Under the pieces are notes generated by a model. That model was not told where the DNA came from. It ran no database searches and saw only the letters and a program-made list of their open reading frames with translations. From Aquimarina mycalae (GTDB lineage: Bacteria > Bacteroidota > Bacteroidia > Flavobacteriales > Flavobacteriaceae), in contig NZ_JARYGY010000004.1 of the NCBI RefSeq assembly GCF_029906345.1, positions 62,001-126,000 on the forward strand: a stretch of DNA of 64,000 nucleotides. The letters run 5' to 3'. The position numbers were made by a program, and so were the translations under genes. Of the stretch, positions 1 through 9,598 are shown piece by piece. Position 1 is the first letter of the stretch, and every line of letters starts with the position of its first letter.

Positions 1-296
1 AAAGGTATTAAATGTACGTGTACATGAGGCACTTCTAATCCCACAACAGCAACTCCTACACGCTTACAAGGAACAGATTTCTCTAATGCTTTAGCAACTT
101 CACGAGAGAAACGCATAAGTTCTATATAGGTTTCTTCATCAAGGTCAAATATTTTATTTTCTTCCTTTTTTGGAATACACAAAGTATGCCCTACAGCATT
201 CGGATTTATATCTAAAAAAGCATAAAAATTATCATTCTCGGCAACTTTATAGGAGGGTATTTCGCCATGAACGATTTTAGTGAACAGGGTAGACAT
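1..296 (-). CDS. HIT family nucleotide-binding hydrolase (3' end cut by window)
   Basis: Reading the minus strand from an ATG at 296 gives a product beginning MSTLFTKIVHGEIPSYKV and running off the window start. Close to the edge is the sequence PHVHVHLIP, the His-x-His-x-His catalytic motif of the histidine triad family. These small cytosolic proteins hydrolyse AMP from nucleoside phosphoramidates and related compounds. The true cellular substrate is unknown for most members. The gene follows greA on the same strand but a strong hairpin lies between, so it may have its own promoter. An ATG four bases upstream, at 300, is in another frame. Only the C-terminal tail is missing. Confidence 0.9.
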   Translation of the reverse strand, partial: MSTLFTKIVHGEIPSYKVAENDNFYAFLDINPNAVGHTLCIPKKEENKIFDLDEETYIELMRFSREVAKALEKSVPCKRVGVAVVGLEVPHVHVHLIP

Positions 297-361
297 TCAT
301 TAAAATTTTTGTTGGTTTATCGTTACGAAATATAGGGTATTTTTGCCAAAAACAACAGCAT

Positions 362-399
362 AAAAAAACCTTTCTTACAATATTTAGAAAGGTTTTTTT
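362..399 (-). terminator. Intrinsic terminator after greA
   Basis: A perfect 14-bp inverted repeat (362-375 with 386-399) encloses a 10-nt loop. It contains CCTTTCT/AGAAAGG flanked by A and T runs, so it can terminate on either strand. It lies 17 nt past the greA stop and separates greA from the HIT gene. Confidence 0.85.
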
Positions 400-415
400 A
401 TTTATGAAGAAGATA

Positions 416-892
416 TTACTCTCTTGTAATTTCGATTATATCGAATTTCATAATTCCATTAGGAACCTGAATTTCTGCAACGTCACCTACAGTTTTACCT
501 AAAAGGCCTTTGCCAATAGGAGAATCCACTGATATTTTTCCTGTTTTAAGATCGGCTTCACTCTGTGCTACCAACTTATAAGTCATCTGCGCACCATTGG
601 TTTGGTTTTTTATTTTCACTGTAGAGTGTATTAAGGCTTTTGAGGTATCTAATTGAGATTCATCAATTAAACGTGCTCCTGACAAGGTCTCTTCTAATTT
701 AGAAATTCTCATTTCTAACAATCCTTGCGCCTCTTTTGCCGCATCATACTCAGCATTTTCACTTAAATCTCCTTTATCACGGGCTTCTGCAATTGCCTGT
801 GATGCCTTTGGTCTCTCTATATCCTTAAGATTATTTAACTCGTCTCTTAATTTTTTTAGCCCTTCTGCAGTGTAATAAGATACTTTGCTCAT
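416..892 (-). CDS. greA: Transcription elongation factor GreA
   Basis: This 158-residue protein has the normal GreA length. The N-terminal coiled coil (residues about 8-75) includes DKGDLSENAEYDAAKEAQG, the tip region with the acidic residues that insert into the RNA polymerase secondary channel. The C-terminal domain ends with the FKBP-like fold (SPIGKGLLGKTVGD). GreA stimulates transcript cleavage by backtracked polymerase. The gene is monocistronic here, with a TATATTTG promoter element at 951-958, a terminator-like hairpin in the leader (916-937) and a strong terminator downstream. The leader hairpin hints at attenuation of greA. Identification is firm. Confidence 0.97.
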   Translation of the reverse strand: MSKVSYYTAEGLKKLRDELNNLKDIERPKASQAIAEARDKGDLSENAEYDAAKEAQGLLEMRISKLEETLSGARLIDESQLDTSKALIHSTVKIKNQTNGAQMTYKLVAQSEADLKTGKISVDSPIGKGLLGKTVGDVAEIQVPNGIMKFDIIEITRE

Positions 893-915
893 AACTTCAT
901 CGTTTATATAAATAC

Positions 916-937
916 AAAAAATCCCATAGATATGGGA
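916..937 (-). terminator. Terminator-like hairpin in the greA leader
   Basis: On the minus strand a 7-bp stem, TCCCATA and TATGGGA with a 2-nt loop, is followed directly by six T residues. It lies after the predicted transcription start (about 944) and before the greA start codon (892). It has the form of an intrinsic terminator and would yield a leader RNA of roughly 30 nt. Confidence 0.55.
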
Positions 938-950
938 CTTTAACTATAAA

Positions 951-958
951 CAAATATA
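951..958 (-). promoter_or_regulatory. greA promoter, -7 element
   Basis: The minus strand reads TATATTTG, a perfect match to the Bacteroidetes -7 consensus TAnnTTTG, about 60 nt before greA. No clear -33 element was identified. Confidence 0.5.
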
Positions 959-1034
959 ATAAAAAATAATACGGAATCACATTTTTCCCTAATTTGGTCC
1001 TTTAAAAAAAAAGCTTCTTTTAATACTAGAAAAA

Positions 1035-1469
1035 ATGAAAAAAATCGCAATACTATTTTTCATCTCACTACTAACATTTTCATGTAGCAGTGATGATAGC
1101 CGTAATAATAACCCTAATCTTCCGTCTATTGGTTTTAATCATACCATAAATCTGGATCTACCACAATTTAACAGCCTTGATTTTCCTAATAATAGTGAAG
1201 TCATTACAACAGATGGTGTAGGAATTAAAGGAGTAATTATTTTTAATGTAGATAATACATTGTATTCGGCTTTTGAGTTGAGTGATCCTAATATTGCACC
1301 CAGTAGCTGTTCTGCACTTAGTGTAAATGGTATACGTGCGGAGTCGAATTGTGGTAATGACAATGCTTATGAGATAATAAATGGCCAACAATTAGAAGGT
1401 GAAGGAGGATATCCTCTATTACGCTATCAAATTAGACGAGAAGGAAACACACTGTTTATATCTAATTAA
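1035..1469 (+). CDS. Small lipoprotein of unknown function
   Basis: The 144-residue product starts with a lipoprotein signal, MKKIAILFFISLLTFSCSSDD, with a lipobox ending at Cys17 and followed by an acidic and Asn-rich stretch. In Bacteroidetes a Ser-Asp-Asp run after the Cys is common in surface-exposed lipoproteins. The rest contains phrases such as GVGIKGVIIFNVDNTLYSAFELSDPN and two further cysteines that could form a disulfide. In relatives such proteins resemble Rieske-fold-like lipoproteins, but no metal ligands are evident, so no function is assigned. The end overlaps the thiF-like gene by 4 nt on the opposite strand. Confidence 0.75.
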   Translation: MKKIAILFFISLLTFSCSSDDSRNNNPNLPSIGFNHTINLDLPQFNSLDFPNNSEVITTDGVGIKGVIIFNVDNTLYSAFELSDPNIAPSSCSALSVNGIRAESNCGNDNAYEIINGQQLEGEGGYPLLRYQIRREGNTLFISN

Positions 1470-2527
1470 TAGGAGGATAAACCATTTTTTAGATTAATAA
1501 GATGTAGATCATTTCGTTGTTCAGAAATAATTTCGATAGCTTTTTTGCTTCGTATTCCTGATTGACAACAAACCACTATTGGTTTTTGATTATTTAATTC
1601 TAATGTTCTTTTTGGGAGCGTATCCAATGAAATATGTTTTCCGCCTATATTAAAATTATTATATTCTTTTAGTGTTCTAACATCTAAAATCTGATAATTT
1701 TTAAGATTTTGTTTTAATTCGGCAACTGATATTTCCTCTAAATCAATTGAGTTAATTCCGCAGAAAAAATCATAGTCATCATCTAACTGATCAACTTCAA
1801 TTTCTTCATTTTTTTTGAAATTCAGGATCTGCTGTTGCAATGTTAACGAATCAAAATACAATAGTTTTCCCCTTAGCACTTCTCCTATACCTGTTATCAT
1901 TTTTATAACCTCATTTGCCTGAAGACTTCCTATAATTCCTGGTAACACTCCCAAAACCCCAATATCCGAACAATTAGGAACTGATTCTGGTGCTGGTGGA
2001 TCAGGAAATAGACAACGATAGGTAGGTCCATCTTTATAGTTAAGTACCGAAACCTGTCCTTGAAACTTAAAAATTGACCCAAAAACCAATGGTGTTCCAG
2101 TTAAAACACAAGCATCATTCACTAAATATCGAGTAGGGAAATTATCACTACCATCTACTATAATATCGTACTCCTGAAAAATATCCAATGCATTATCAAC
2201 ATCTAATTTCTCTTCATATACTTTAAAAAACACGAAAGGATTAAGTTTGGATAATCGTTCTGATGCTACTTTAGCTTTTGATTTTCCGATATCATCGATG
2301 GTATACAATATTTGACGTTGAAGATTGGTTTGATCCACTTGATCATCATCAATAATTCCAATTGTGCCAATCCCAGCTGCAGTAAGATATTGCAATACTG
2401 GACATCCCAAACCACCAGCTCCGATTACTAATACCTTTGCAGATTTAAGTTTTTCTTGTCCAACAATCCCTATTTCATCTAATAAGATATGACGACTATA
2501 TTGAATATTTTCTTTTTTACTTAGCAT
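1466..2527 (-). CDS. thiF: ThiF/MoeB-type adenylyltransferase with C-terminal rhodanese domain
   Basis: From the ATG at 2527 (MLSKKENIQYSRHILL) the product is 353 residues; a longer reading from 2575 adds 16 residues that match no family. The E1-like domain carries GAGGLGCPVLQYL (nucleotide loop) and DLxDxD-type residues IIDDDQVDQTNLQRQ. The last 100 residues are a rhodanese domain with the active loop VCCQSGIRS. The enzyme adenylates the C-terminal glycine of a ubiquitin-like sulfur carrier, here ThiS, and the rhodanese domain can supply sulfur. It lies 750 nt beyond thiH with an opposite-strand gene between, so it is probably transcribed separately. A role in molybdopterin synthesis (MoeB) cannot be excluded, but no moaD is present. 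Confidence 0.85.
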   Translation of the reverse strand: MLSKKENIQYSRHILLDEIGIVGQEKLKSAKVLVIGAGGLGCPVLQYLTAAGIGTIGIIDDDQVDQTNLQRQILYTIDDIGKSKAKVASERLSKLNPFVFFKVYEEKLDVDNALDIFQEYDIIVDGSDNFPTRYLVNDACVLTGTPLVFGSIFKFQGQVSVLNYKDGPTYRCLFPDPPAPESVPNCSDIGVLGVLPGIIGSLQANEVIKMITGIGEVLRGKLLYFDSLTLQQQILNFKKNEEIEVDQLDDDYDFFCGINSIDLEEISVAELKQNLKNYQILDVRTLKEYNNFNIGGKHISLDTLPKRTLELNNQKPIVVCCQSGIRSKKAIEIISEQRNDLHLINLKNGLSSY

Positions 2528-2659
2528 ATCGAACAATAACCTTGTATTCCTTTGTAAAATTAAGTAAATAATCAACAGTTTCTATTTAACCGAAATATTG
2601 TTTTACTTTTAATACTTAATTAATTCTTAACTACTTTCTATCTAGAATCTGACACTTCT

Positions 2660-3271
2660 ATGAAATTATTTAAAAAACAGATTGATCCTAATTTATTAAT
2701 TGCTATTGGAGTACTTATTGCCAGTTTTGCTGCACTTTTTGTCTATATGCGCCAAGCTGCTATAATGAGTGAACAAACAGAAATACTTTTACAACAAACA
2801 AAAGCAAACTCCTGGCCATATTTAGATCTTTCTTACTCTTATAATAGCTCTGGGAAAAATGATTCTAATAAAAAATATTCATTATCAGTAGTTAATAAAG
2901 GAACTGGGCCAGCTATTATTCAAAATGTTTCTATTAGCTATAATAATAAACTTGTGAGAAATTGGAAAGAATTCCATGCTACACTAAATATTCCTGACTC
3001 TATCCTGAAAATAGGATATATAAAATCTTCTATAAGCAATAAAGTAATATCTCCAAATGAGAATATCACATTCATTAACTGGTCAGGAAACAGTGAGTTA
3101 GTTGATATTATTAGAAAAAATGCTGGTAAAATAAAAGTCAGTATATGTTATAAATCAGTATTTAATGAGTTTTGGAATTTAGAGCGAATTGGTTTTGATG
3201 GTAACACCAAAAAGGTAACATATTCTGAACCCGAAACTTGTGTTTCAAACAACGATACTTTTGAAAATTAA
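2660..3271 (+). CDS. Hypothetical single-pass membrane protein
   Basis: The product is 203 residues with one N-terminal membrane helix (about residues 13-31, LLIAIGVLIASFAALFVYM), then a short coiled region and an extracytoplasmic or cytoplasmic domain of about 150 residues with beta-like character. The sequence is coherent along its length and ends 5 nt before thiH, so it is likely a real gene. It is not a recognised thiamine gene. It interrupts the thiamine cluster in the opposite orientation, separating thiH from thiF. No function can be assigned. Confidence 0.65.
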   Translation: MKLFKKQIDPNLLIAIGVLIASFAALFVYMRQAAIMSEQTEILLQQTKANSWPYLDLSYSYNSSGKNDSNKKYSLSVVNKGTGPAIIQNVSISYNNKLVRNWKEFHATLNIPDSILKIGYIKSSISNKVISPNENITFINWSGNSELVDIIRKNAGKIKVSICYKSVFNEFWNLERIGFDGNTKKVTYSEPETCVSNNDTFEN

Positions 3272-3276
3272 AAAAA

Positions 3277-4392
3277 CTATTGTTGCCAATTATTTGCCCA
3301 ATCTTTCCAGACAACTTCTAATCCTTTTGATTGTAACATTGCCACAACTTCTTCTGTAGGGCGCTCATCAGAAATCTCGAATTGTTCTAAAGATTTGGGT
3401 TCAACCACATATCCTCCAGGATTGGTTTTAGATTCTGCACTAATCGAAGTCACTCCCAGATTTACAATATTTTCTCTAAACGCTTCACTCTCTCTGGTTG
3501 ACATAGACAGTTCTACATCTTCATCTAATAACCTAAAAGCACAAATTAATTGAACTAAATCAGCATCTGTCATTGCTACTTTTGGTTCTAGTCCACCACT
3601 ATGAGGTCTTAATCTGGGAAATGATATAGAGTACTTTGTTTTCCAATACGTTTTCTGTAAATATTGTAAGTGTAATGCCGTAAAAAAACTATCTACTCTC
3701 CAATCTTCTAATCCAAACAATGCTCCTAATCCTATTTTATGAATCCCAGCACGTCCTAATCGGTCAGGAGTTTCTAATCGATAGTCAAAATTAGATTTTC
3801 TTCCTTTGGGGTGATGTGTTTTATAAGCTGATTTATGGTATGTCTCTTGGTACACCAATACTCCATATAAACCATTATCAATTAACAATTCATATTCTAA
3901 TTGATCCATTGGCTGCACTTCTATAGTAATATTGGCAAACTTAGCTCTAATGAGTTGTACTGCATTATTAATATAATCTACTCCTACGGTTCTGTTTGCT
4001 TCTCCTGTAACCAACAAAATATGATCATATCCTTTACTTTTAAGAAAATTTATTTCTCTTAAGATCTCTTCATCTGTTAAGGTTCTTCTTGGAATTGTAT
4101 TGGTCATACTAAATCCACAATAGGTACAAATATTTTGGCATTCATTACTTAAATACATTGGAACATACATCTGAATAGTGTTGCCGAAACGTTTCTTTGT
4201 AATTTTACAACTTATTTGAGCCATTTGTTCTAAAAAAGGCTTTGCTGCTGGGGAAATCAATGCTTTAAAATCTTCTATAGTTCTTCTAGAAGTATGCAAG
4301 GCTCTGTGAACATCAACTTCGGTTTTGTTACAGATTTCAGAAAGGGTACTAGCCCAATCATATTGATCAAATATATCTTTAAAGCTACTCAT
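3277..4392 (-). CDS. thiH: 2-iminoacetate synthase ThiH (radical SAM)
   Basis: The 371-residue protein has the radical SAM cluster motif [11 protein letters not shown] (CxxxCxxC) near residue 85, plus GEANRTVG and the C-terminal region typical of ThiH (biotin and thiamin synthesis-associated domain). ThiH cleaves tyrosine with S-adenosylmethionine to give dehydroglycine, one of the three inputs to thiazole synthesis, in complex with ThiG. Its start overlaps the thiG end by 8 nt, consistent with translational coupling. It is the last gene of the contiguous thi operon. Confidence 0.96.
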   Translation of the reverse strand: MSSFKDIFDQYDWASTLSEICNKTEVDVHRALHTSRRTIEDFKALISPAAKPFLEQMAQISCKITKKRFGNTIQMYVPMYLSNECQNICTYCGFSMTNTIPRRTLTDEEILREINFLKSKGYDHILLVTGEANRTVGVDYINNAVQLIRAKFANITIEVQPMDQLEYELLIDNGLYGVLVYQETYHKSAYKTHHPKGRKSNFDYRLETPDRLGRAGIHKIGLGALFGLEDWRVDSFFTALHLQYLQKTYWKTKYSISFPRLRPHSGGLEPKVAMTDADLVQLICAFRLLDEDVELSMSTRESEAFRENIVNLGVTSISAESKTNPGGYVVEPKSLEQFEISDERPTEEVVAMLQSKGLEVVWKDWANNWQQ

Positions 4393-5155
4393 TTAGAAAT
4401 GATGTTAAAGGACTACTTGCCTCTGCATATTGATTTACTGGAGCCAACTTGGCATTAAAAGCCATGCGCCCAGCTTCTACAGCCATTCTAAAAGCATTTG
4501 CCGTCGCAATTGGTTGATGAGATACTGCTATAGCCGTGTTTACTAAAACTGCATCAGCTCCAATTTCCATTGCATAAGCCGCATGTGAAGGGCTACCAAT
4601 CCCTGCATCTACAATTACAGGAACATTACTCTGATCAATTATAATTTCTAAAAAATCTAATGTTTTTAACCCTTTATTACTTCCTATCGGTGCGCCTAAA
4701 GGCATTACGCACTGAGTTCCTACTTCTTCTAATCTTTTACATAAAACAGGATCTGCATGAATGTATGGCATTACTACAAAACCAAGTTTTACTAATGCAG
4801 AAGCCGCCTTTAATGTTTCAATAGGATCAGGTAATAGATATTTAGGATCTGGATGAATTTCTAATTTAATCCAATTCGTTTCTAATGCTTCTCTTGCCAT
4901 TTGCGCTGCAAAAACAGCTTCTTTAGCATTACGAACACCAGATGTATTCGGCAATAGGTTAATTCTAGGATGATCCAGATGGTTTAAAATATCATCATTT
5001 TCATTCTCTACATCTACTCTTTTGAGTGCTACTGTAATCAATTCACTTTCTGAAATCAGTAATGCTTCTTTCATTAGCTTAGAGGAGCTAAACTTTCCTG
5101 TACCAGTGAATAATCTTGAAGAAAATTCTTTATTAGCAATTTTTAATGTATCCAT
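4385..5155 (-). CDS. thiG: Thiazole synthase ThiG
   Basis: The 256-residue TIM barrel shows the ThiG signatures [10 protein letters not shown] near the N terminus, the Schiff-base region around VALKRVD, and [10 protein letters not shown] and [22 protein letters not shown] toward the C terminus. ThiG combines 1-deoxyxylulose 5-phosphate, dehydroglycine from ThiH and sulfur from ThiS thiocarboxylate to make the thiazole phosphate. The gene is packed between thiE (4 nt gap) and thiH (8 nt overlap). Length and motifs are normal. Confidence 0.97.
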   Translation of the reverse strand: MDTLKIANKEFSSRLFTGTGKFSSSKLMKEALLISESELITVALKRVDVENENDDILNHLDHPRINLLPNTSGVRNAKEAVFAAQMAREALETNWIKLEIHPDPKYLLPDPIETLKAASALVKLGFVVMPYIHADPVLCKRLEEVGTQCVMPLGAPIGSNKGLKTLDFLEIIIDQSNVPVIVDAGIGSPSHAAYAMEIGADAVLVNTAIAVSHQPIATANAFRMAVEAGRMAFNAKLAPVNQYAEASSPLTSFLNE

Positions 5156-5159
5156 TGTA

Positions 5160-5801
5160 TTAGCTTTTGGCTTCTTTTTTTTCGGCTATTAGTTTTGTTG
5201 CGAACTGTATTCTTTCTTCTAAATCATCCTTCTTTGTTAGCATTCCCGAAACTGCAATTCCGTTAACATTGCTTTCCAAAATTGGTGATATATCTTCTAA
5301 TAAAATTCCTCCGATAGCTACCACAGGAACTTCTGGGTATTTATTTCTTAATACAGTCATGATAGATGCATACCCTTTAGTTCCCAACAAAGGACTTAAT
5401 TTCTTTTTGGTAATAGTGTTTTTATATGGCCCTAAACCCACATAATCAACACCTGCTTCAACCTGATCCATACAATCTTGTATTGTATTAGCAGTTCCTC
5501 CAATAATAAAGTTTTCTCCCAAAATACCTCGAGCTTCTTTAGGGCTCATATCGTTTAACCCTAAATGAACACCATCTGCTTGAGCAGCTTGCGCTATGCT
5601 TACCTGATCATTAACAATCATAATTGCACCATATTGATCACAAATTTCACGACATTTTATTGCTGTCTCCAGATAGACAGCCAAGTCAACGTCTTTTAAC
5701 CTTAGTTGAATCCATCTACCACCTGCCTCGCAAACCTCTCCAATATTTATCAGATGTTCTTTTGGGGTATTCCCTTGGGATATGTATTGTAATTGCATCA
5801 T
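5160..5801 (-). CDS. thiE: Thiamine phosphate synthase ThiE
   Basis: The 213-residue TIM barrel has the ThiE signatures [28 protein letters not shown] and GGTANTIQD, with VDYVGLGPY and VVAIGGI in the phosphate-binding part. It joins hydroxymethylpyrimidine diphosphate and thiazole phosphate to give thiamine monophosphate. The pyrimidine and phosphate ligands are all visible, unlike in the more divergent paralogue encoded two genes upstream, so this copy is the best candidate for the true synthase. It lies 8 nt after thiD and 4 nt before thiG. Confidence 0.95.
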   Translation of the reverse strand: MMQLQYISQGNTPKEHLINIGEVCEAGGRWIQLRLKDVDLAVYLETAIKCREICDQYGAIMIVNDQVSIAQAAQADGVHLGLNDMSPKEARGILGENFIIGGTANTIQDCMDQVEAGVDYVGLGPYKNTITKKKLSPLLGTKGYASIMTVLRNKYPEVPVVAIGGILLEDISPILESNVNGIAVSGMLTKKDDLEERIQFATKLIAEKKEAKS

Positions 5802-5808
5802 ATGTATT

Positions 5809-6564
5809 TTACATTTTATGATATCCTAGTAATGTTTTATTAGAGCTTAACACTTTCTCTGTATATCGTTTTGCTCTATTGCAAGCCTTTAATATCGGAA
5901 AACCAAGTGCTAGTTGAGCCGTAATCGAAGAAGATAAAACACAACCACTACCATGTTTTTCATAAATCTCTTTCAATTTCGGGTTTAGTGTAAATTTCTT
6001 GTGTTTAGATGTGAACAACACATCTTTACCAATGGCCTCTTTACAATGACCTCCTTTAAGAAATAAATTAGTTTTGTTAGAGATATGTGTTATTGTTTCT
6101 TCAATATTTTTACCACTATATAATCTTTGTATTTCTTCATAATTAGGAGTTAATAAGTAAATTTTACTCAAAACCTGATCAAATGTAGCTTCATCTTCTT
6201 TTGAATTATGAAAATCAAAATTAGAGCTCGATTTTAATATCGGATCTAATATTATCCTGATTGTTGAATTTTGGGTTATTAAAAAATCTATAATCTCTTC
6301 TAAAACTTTCCAATCTTTGATGATACCAATTTTTACGTAATCGATTGTAAATTTTTTAAACAAAACTCTTATTTGATCTTTTATCAGCTTTACGTCTATC
6401 CAATGACATGCTTCAAAATCTGTATCATTCTGAATTGTATTAGCAGTACACACTGCAAAACCATAACATTTTAATGCTTCAAAAGTCTTAATATCAGCTG
6501 TTAATCCAGCTCCAGAAGAGGGATCAAAGCCAGCAATTGTAAGTACATTTGGACGGTGTTGCAT
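5809..6564 (-). CDS. thiD: Hydroxymethylpyrimidine/phosphomethylpyrimidine kinase ThiD
   Basis: The 251-residue ribokinase-fold protein starts with NVLTIAGFDPSSGAGLTADIKT, the substrate-binding motif of ThiD, and has LTPNYEEIQ, FLKGGHCK and HGSGCVLSSSITAQLALG, the anion-hole GSGC motif. It phosphorylates hydroxymethylpyrimidine twice, giving the diphosphate used by ThiE. It is a stand-alone kinase, not a ThiDE fusion. It lies in the middle of the operon, 7 nt from each neighbour when the upstream reading is used. Confidence 0.96.
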   Translation of the reverse strand: MQHRPNVLTIAGFDPSSGAGLTADIKTFEALKCYGFAVCTANTIQNDTDFEACHWIDVKLIKDQIRVLFKKFTIDYVKIGIIKDWKVLEEIIDFLITQNSTIRIILDPILKSSSNFDFHNSKEDEATFDQVLSKIYLLTPNYEEIQRLYSGKNIEETITHISNKTNLFLKGGHCKEAIGKDVLFTSKHKKFTLNPKLKEIYEKHGSGCVLSSSITAQLALGFPILKACNRAKRYTEKVLSSNKTLLGYHKM

Positions 6565-6571
6565 GCGTATT

Positions 6572-7180
6572 CTAATGAATATCCTTTACAATTCTATTAT
6601 TTACCTCATTAATTTGCACAAAGCTAGTTACAGGATCTTCGGTATTCCAAACACCTCCTAAAATTCCAACCCCTTTAAATCCCAGCTCATATGTTTTTTG
6701 TAATGTAGCTTCATTAATTCCGCCCATTCCAATAACAACTTCATCCAAGTGTGTCACATCAAATCCTTTTCCTTCATAGCCTTTTTTTGAAATCGAACCA
6801 AAAACTGGACTTAACAATACATACTCAAAATCTGTCTTACAACTTTTAATCTCTTCTATAGCGTGAAATGAGCTTGTAACAGAGAAGCCTTTGTTTTTAT
6901 ATACCTGAACCGTTACTTCTAATGCATCTTCTAAATTTATTCGAGCCTGTTCTTGTAAATGTATCCCTCTTAATCCATACTCTTGAGTCAATTCGGGAAA
7001 TTGATGTAGCATAATTCTATTATGATATCTAGTTTCTATCAAATCTAATAAAGATCGGTACCCATCAATTGTAAATGTAGGTTTACGAAGATGTAATATT
7101 TGTAATCCTGCATTAAATAAAGCATTAATCTGAACTGCTTCGTTGGATAACGGTTTTTCTGATGTAAGTACTATTACCAT
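6572..7180 (-). CDS. TenI-like thiazole tautomerase / ThiE paralogue
   Basis: The product from the ATG at 7180 (MVIVLTSEKPLSNE) is 202 residues. It is a TIM barrel of the ThiE/TenI group with LHLRKPTF, RIMLHQFPEL, GIHLQE, VTSSFHAIEE and GIGGVW-like GVGILGGVWN. The residues that bind the pyrimidine diphosphate in ThiE (as in VNDQ and GGT of the other copy) are replaced here by LHQ and SSFH, which is typical of TenI. TenI speeds aromatisation of the thiazole made by ThiG. An in-frame ATG at 7234 would add 18 residues, but it lies in a stem-loop, so the shorter start is preferred. Confidence 0.85.
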   Translation of the reverse strand: MVIVLTSEKPLSNEAVQINALFNAGLQILHLRKPTFTIDGYRSLLDLIETRYHNRIMLHQFPELTQEYGLRGIHLQEQARINLEDALEVTVQVYKNKGFSVTSSFHAIEEIKSCKTDFEYVLLSPVFGSISKKGYEGKGFDVTHLDEVVIGMGGINEATLQKTYELGFKGVGILGGVWNTEDPVTSFVQINEVNNRIVKDIH

Positions 7181-7202
7181 AATTCGAGTATGAGATTTTA
7201 GA

Positions 7203-7235
7203 GTTGAGATATGAGGTTTCTTCTCACACCTCAAC
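7203..7235 (-). other. Intergenic stem-loop between thiC and the tenI-like gene
   Basis: The arms 7203-7215 and 7223-7235 form a 13-bp RNA stem with two G-U pairs and a 7-nt loop. There is no T run, so it is not a classical terminator. It may set a processing point or mRNA stability step after thiC. Confidence 0.5.
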
Positions 7236-7243
7236 TTTGTTAT

Positions 7244-9136
<1,893 letters not shown>

Positions 9137-9171
9137 TTAATTTTTAATTTCTGCTTTTTTATAATCAATTT

Positions 9172-9372
9172 TCATCCTCCTTGCGTAGCTTGTATAATTG
9201 TTATGATATCGTGTTCTCTAACAACTTTATGATTCCAGTTTTCCCTGGGAACTATTTCGTTATTAATTGCAATCGCAATTCCGTTAGTAACAATATCCAA
9301 TTGCTTCAGTAGTTTTTTTACTGAACAATTTTCTGAAATAGAATATGTCTGATTATTAATGTTTATGATCAT
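9172..9372 (-). CDS. thiS: Sulfur carrier protein ThiS
   Basis: This 66-residue beta-grasp protein ends in ATQGG, the diglycine tail that is adenylated by ThiF and converted to a thiocarboxylate. N-terminal MIININNQTYSI and the middle IAIAINNEIVPRENW match ThiS. It donates sulfur to ThiG. It is the first gene of the operon, about 50 nt after the riboswitch terminator. Confidence 0.95.
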   Translation of the reverse strand: MIININNQTYSISENCSVKKLLKQLDIVTNGIAIAINNEIVPRENWNHKVVREHDIITIIQATQGG

Positions 9373-9421
9373 TGATATTAGATTAAACCATAAACTTTAG
9401 GGCAGTACCTAATTTTGAGAA

Positions 9422-9452
9422 GAAAAACCACACTCCAATAAGTAGTGGTATT
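9422..9452 (-). terminator. Expression-platform terminator of the thi riboswitch
   Basis: On the minus strand, ACCAC and ACT pair with AGT and GTGGT (one bulged T) and five T residues follow. The hairpin sits just after the TPP aptamer and before thiS, as expected for control by premature termination. Confidence 0.7.
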
Positions 9453-9533
9453 AACTTTTCCCTTCGTCAGTATTAACTGCATCAGGTTCAAAGGGTATTT
9501 CTCAGACTCCTAATGGAGACACCCCTAAAGTTT
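9451..9533 (-). promoter_or_regulatory. TPP riboswitch (THI element) of the thi operon
   Basis: On the minus strand the aptamer core reads GGGGTG, a short P3 arm, CTGAGAAATACCC, GAACCTGATGCAG, TTAATACTGACGAAGGGA, which matches the THI-box consensus. Flanking AACTTT and AAAGTT can form P1. Binding of thiamine pyrophosphate should promote the downstream terminator and lower expression of thiS to thiH. Confidence 0.95.
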
Positions 9534-9598
9534 AAGTTATAAAGGTAATAAATCTCAGAAAAACAATATTAATTACTATCGTTTTTCTGAGATATTCA

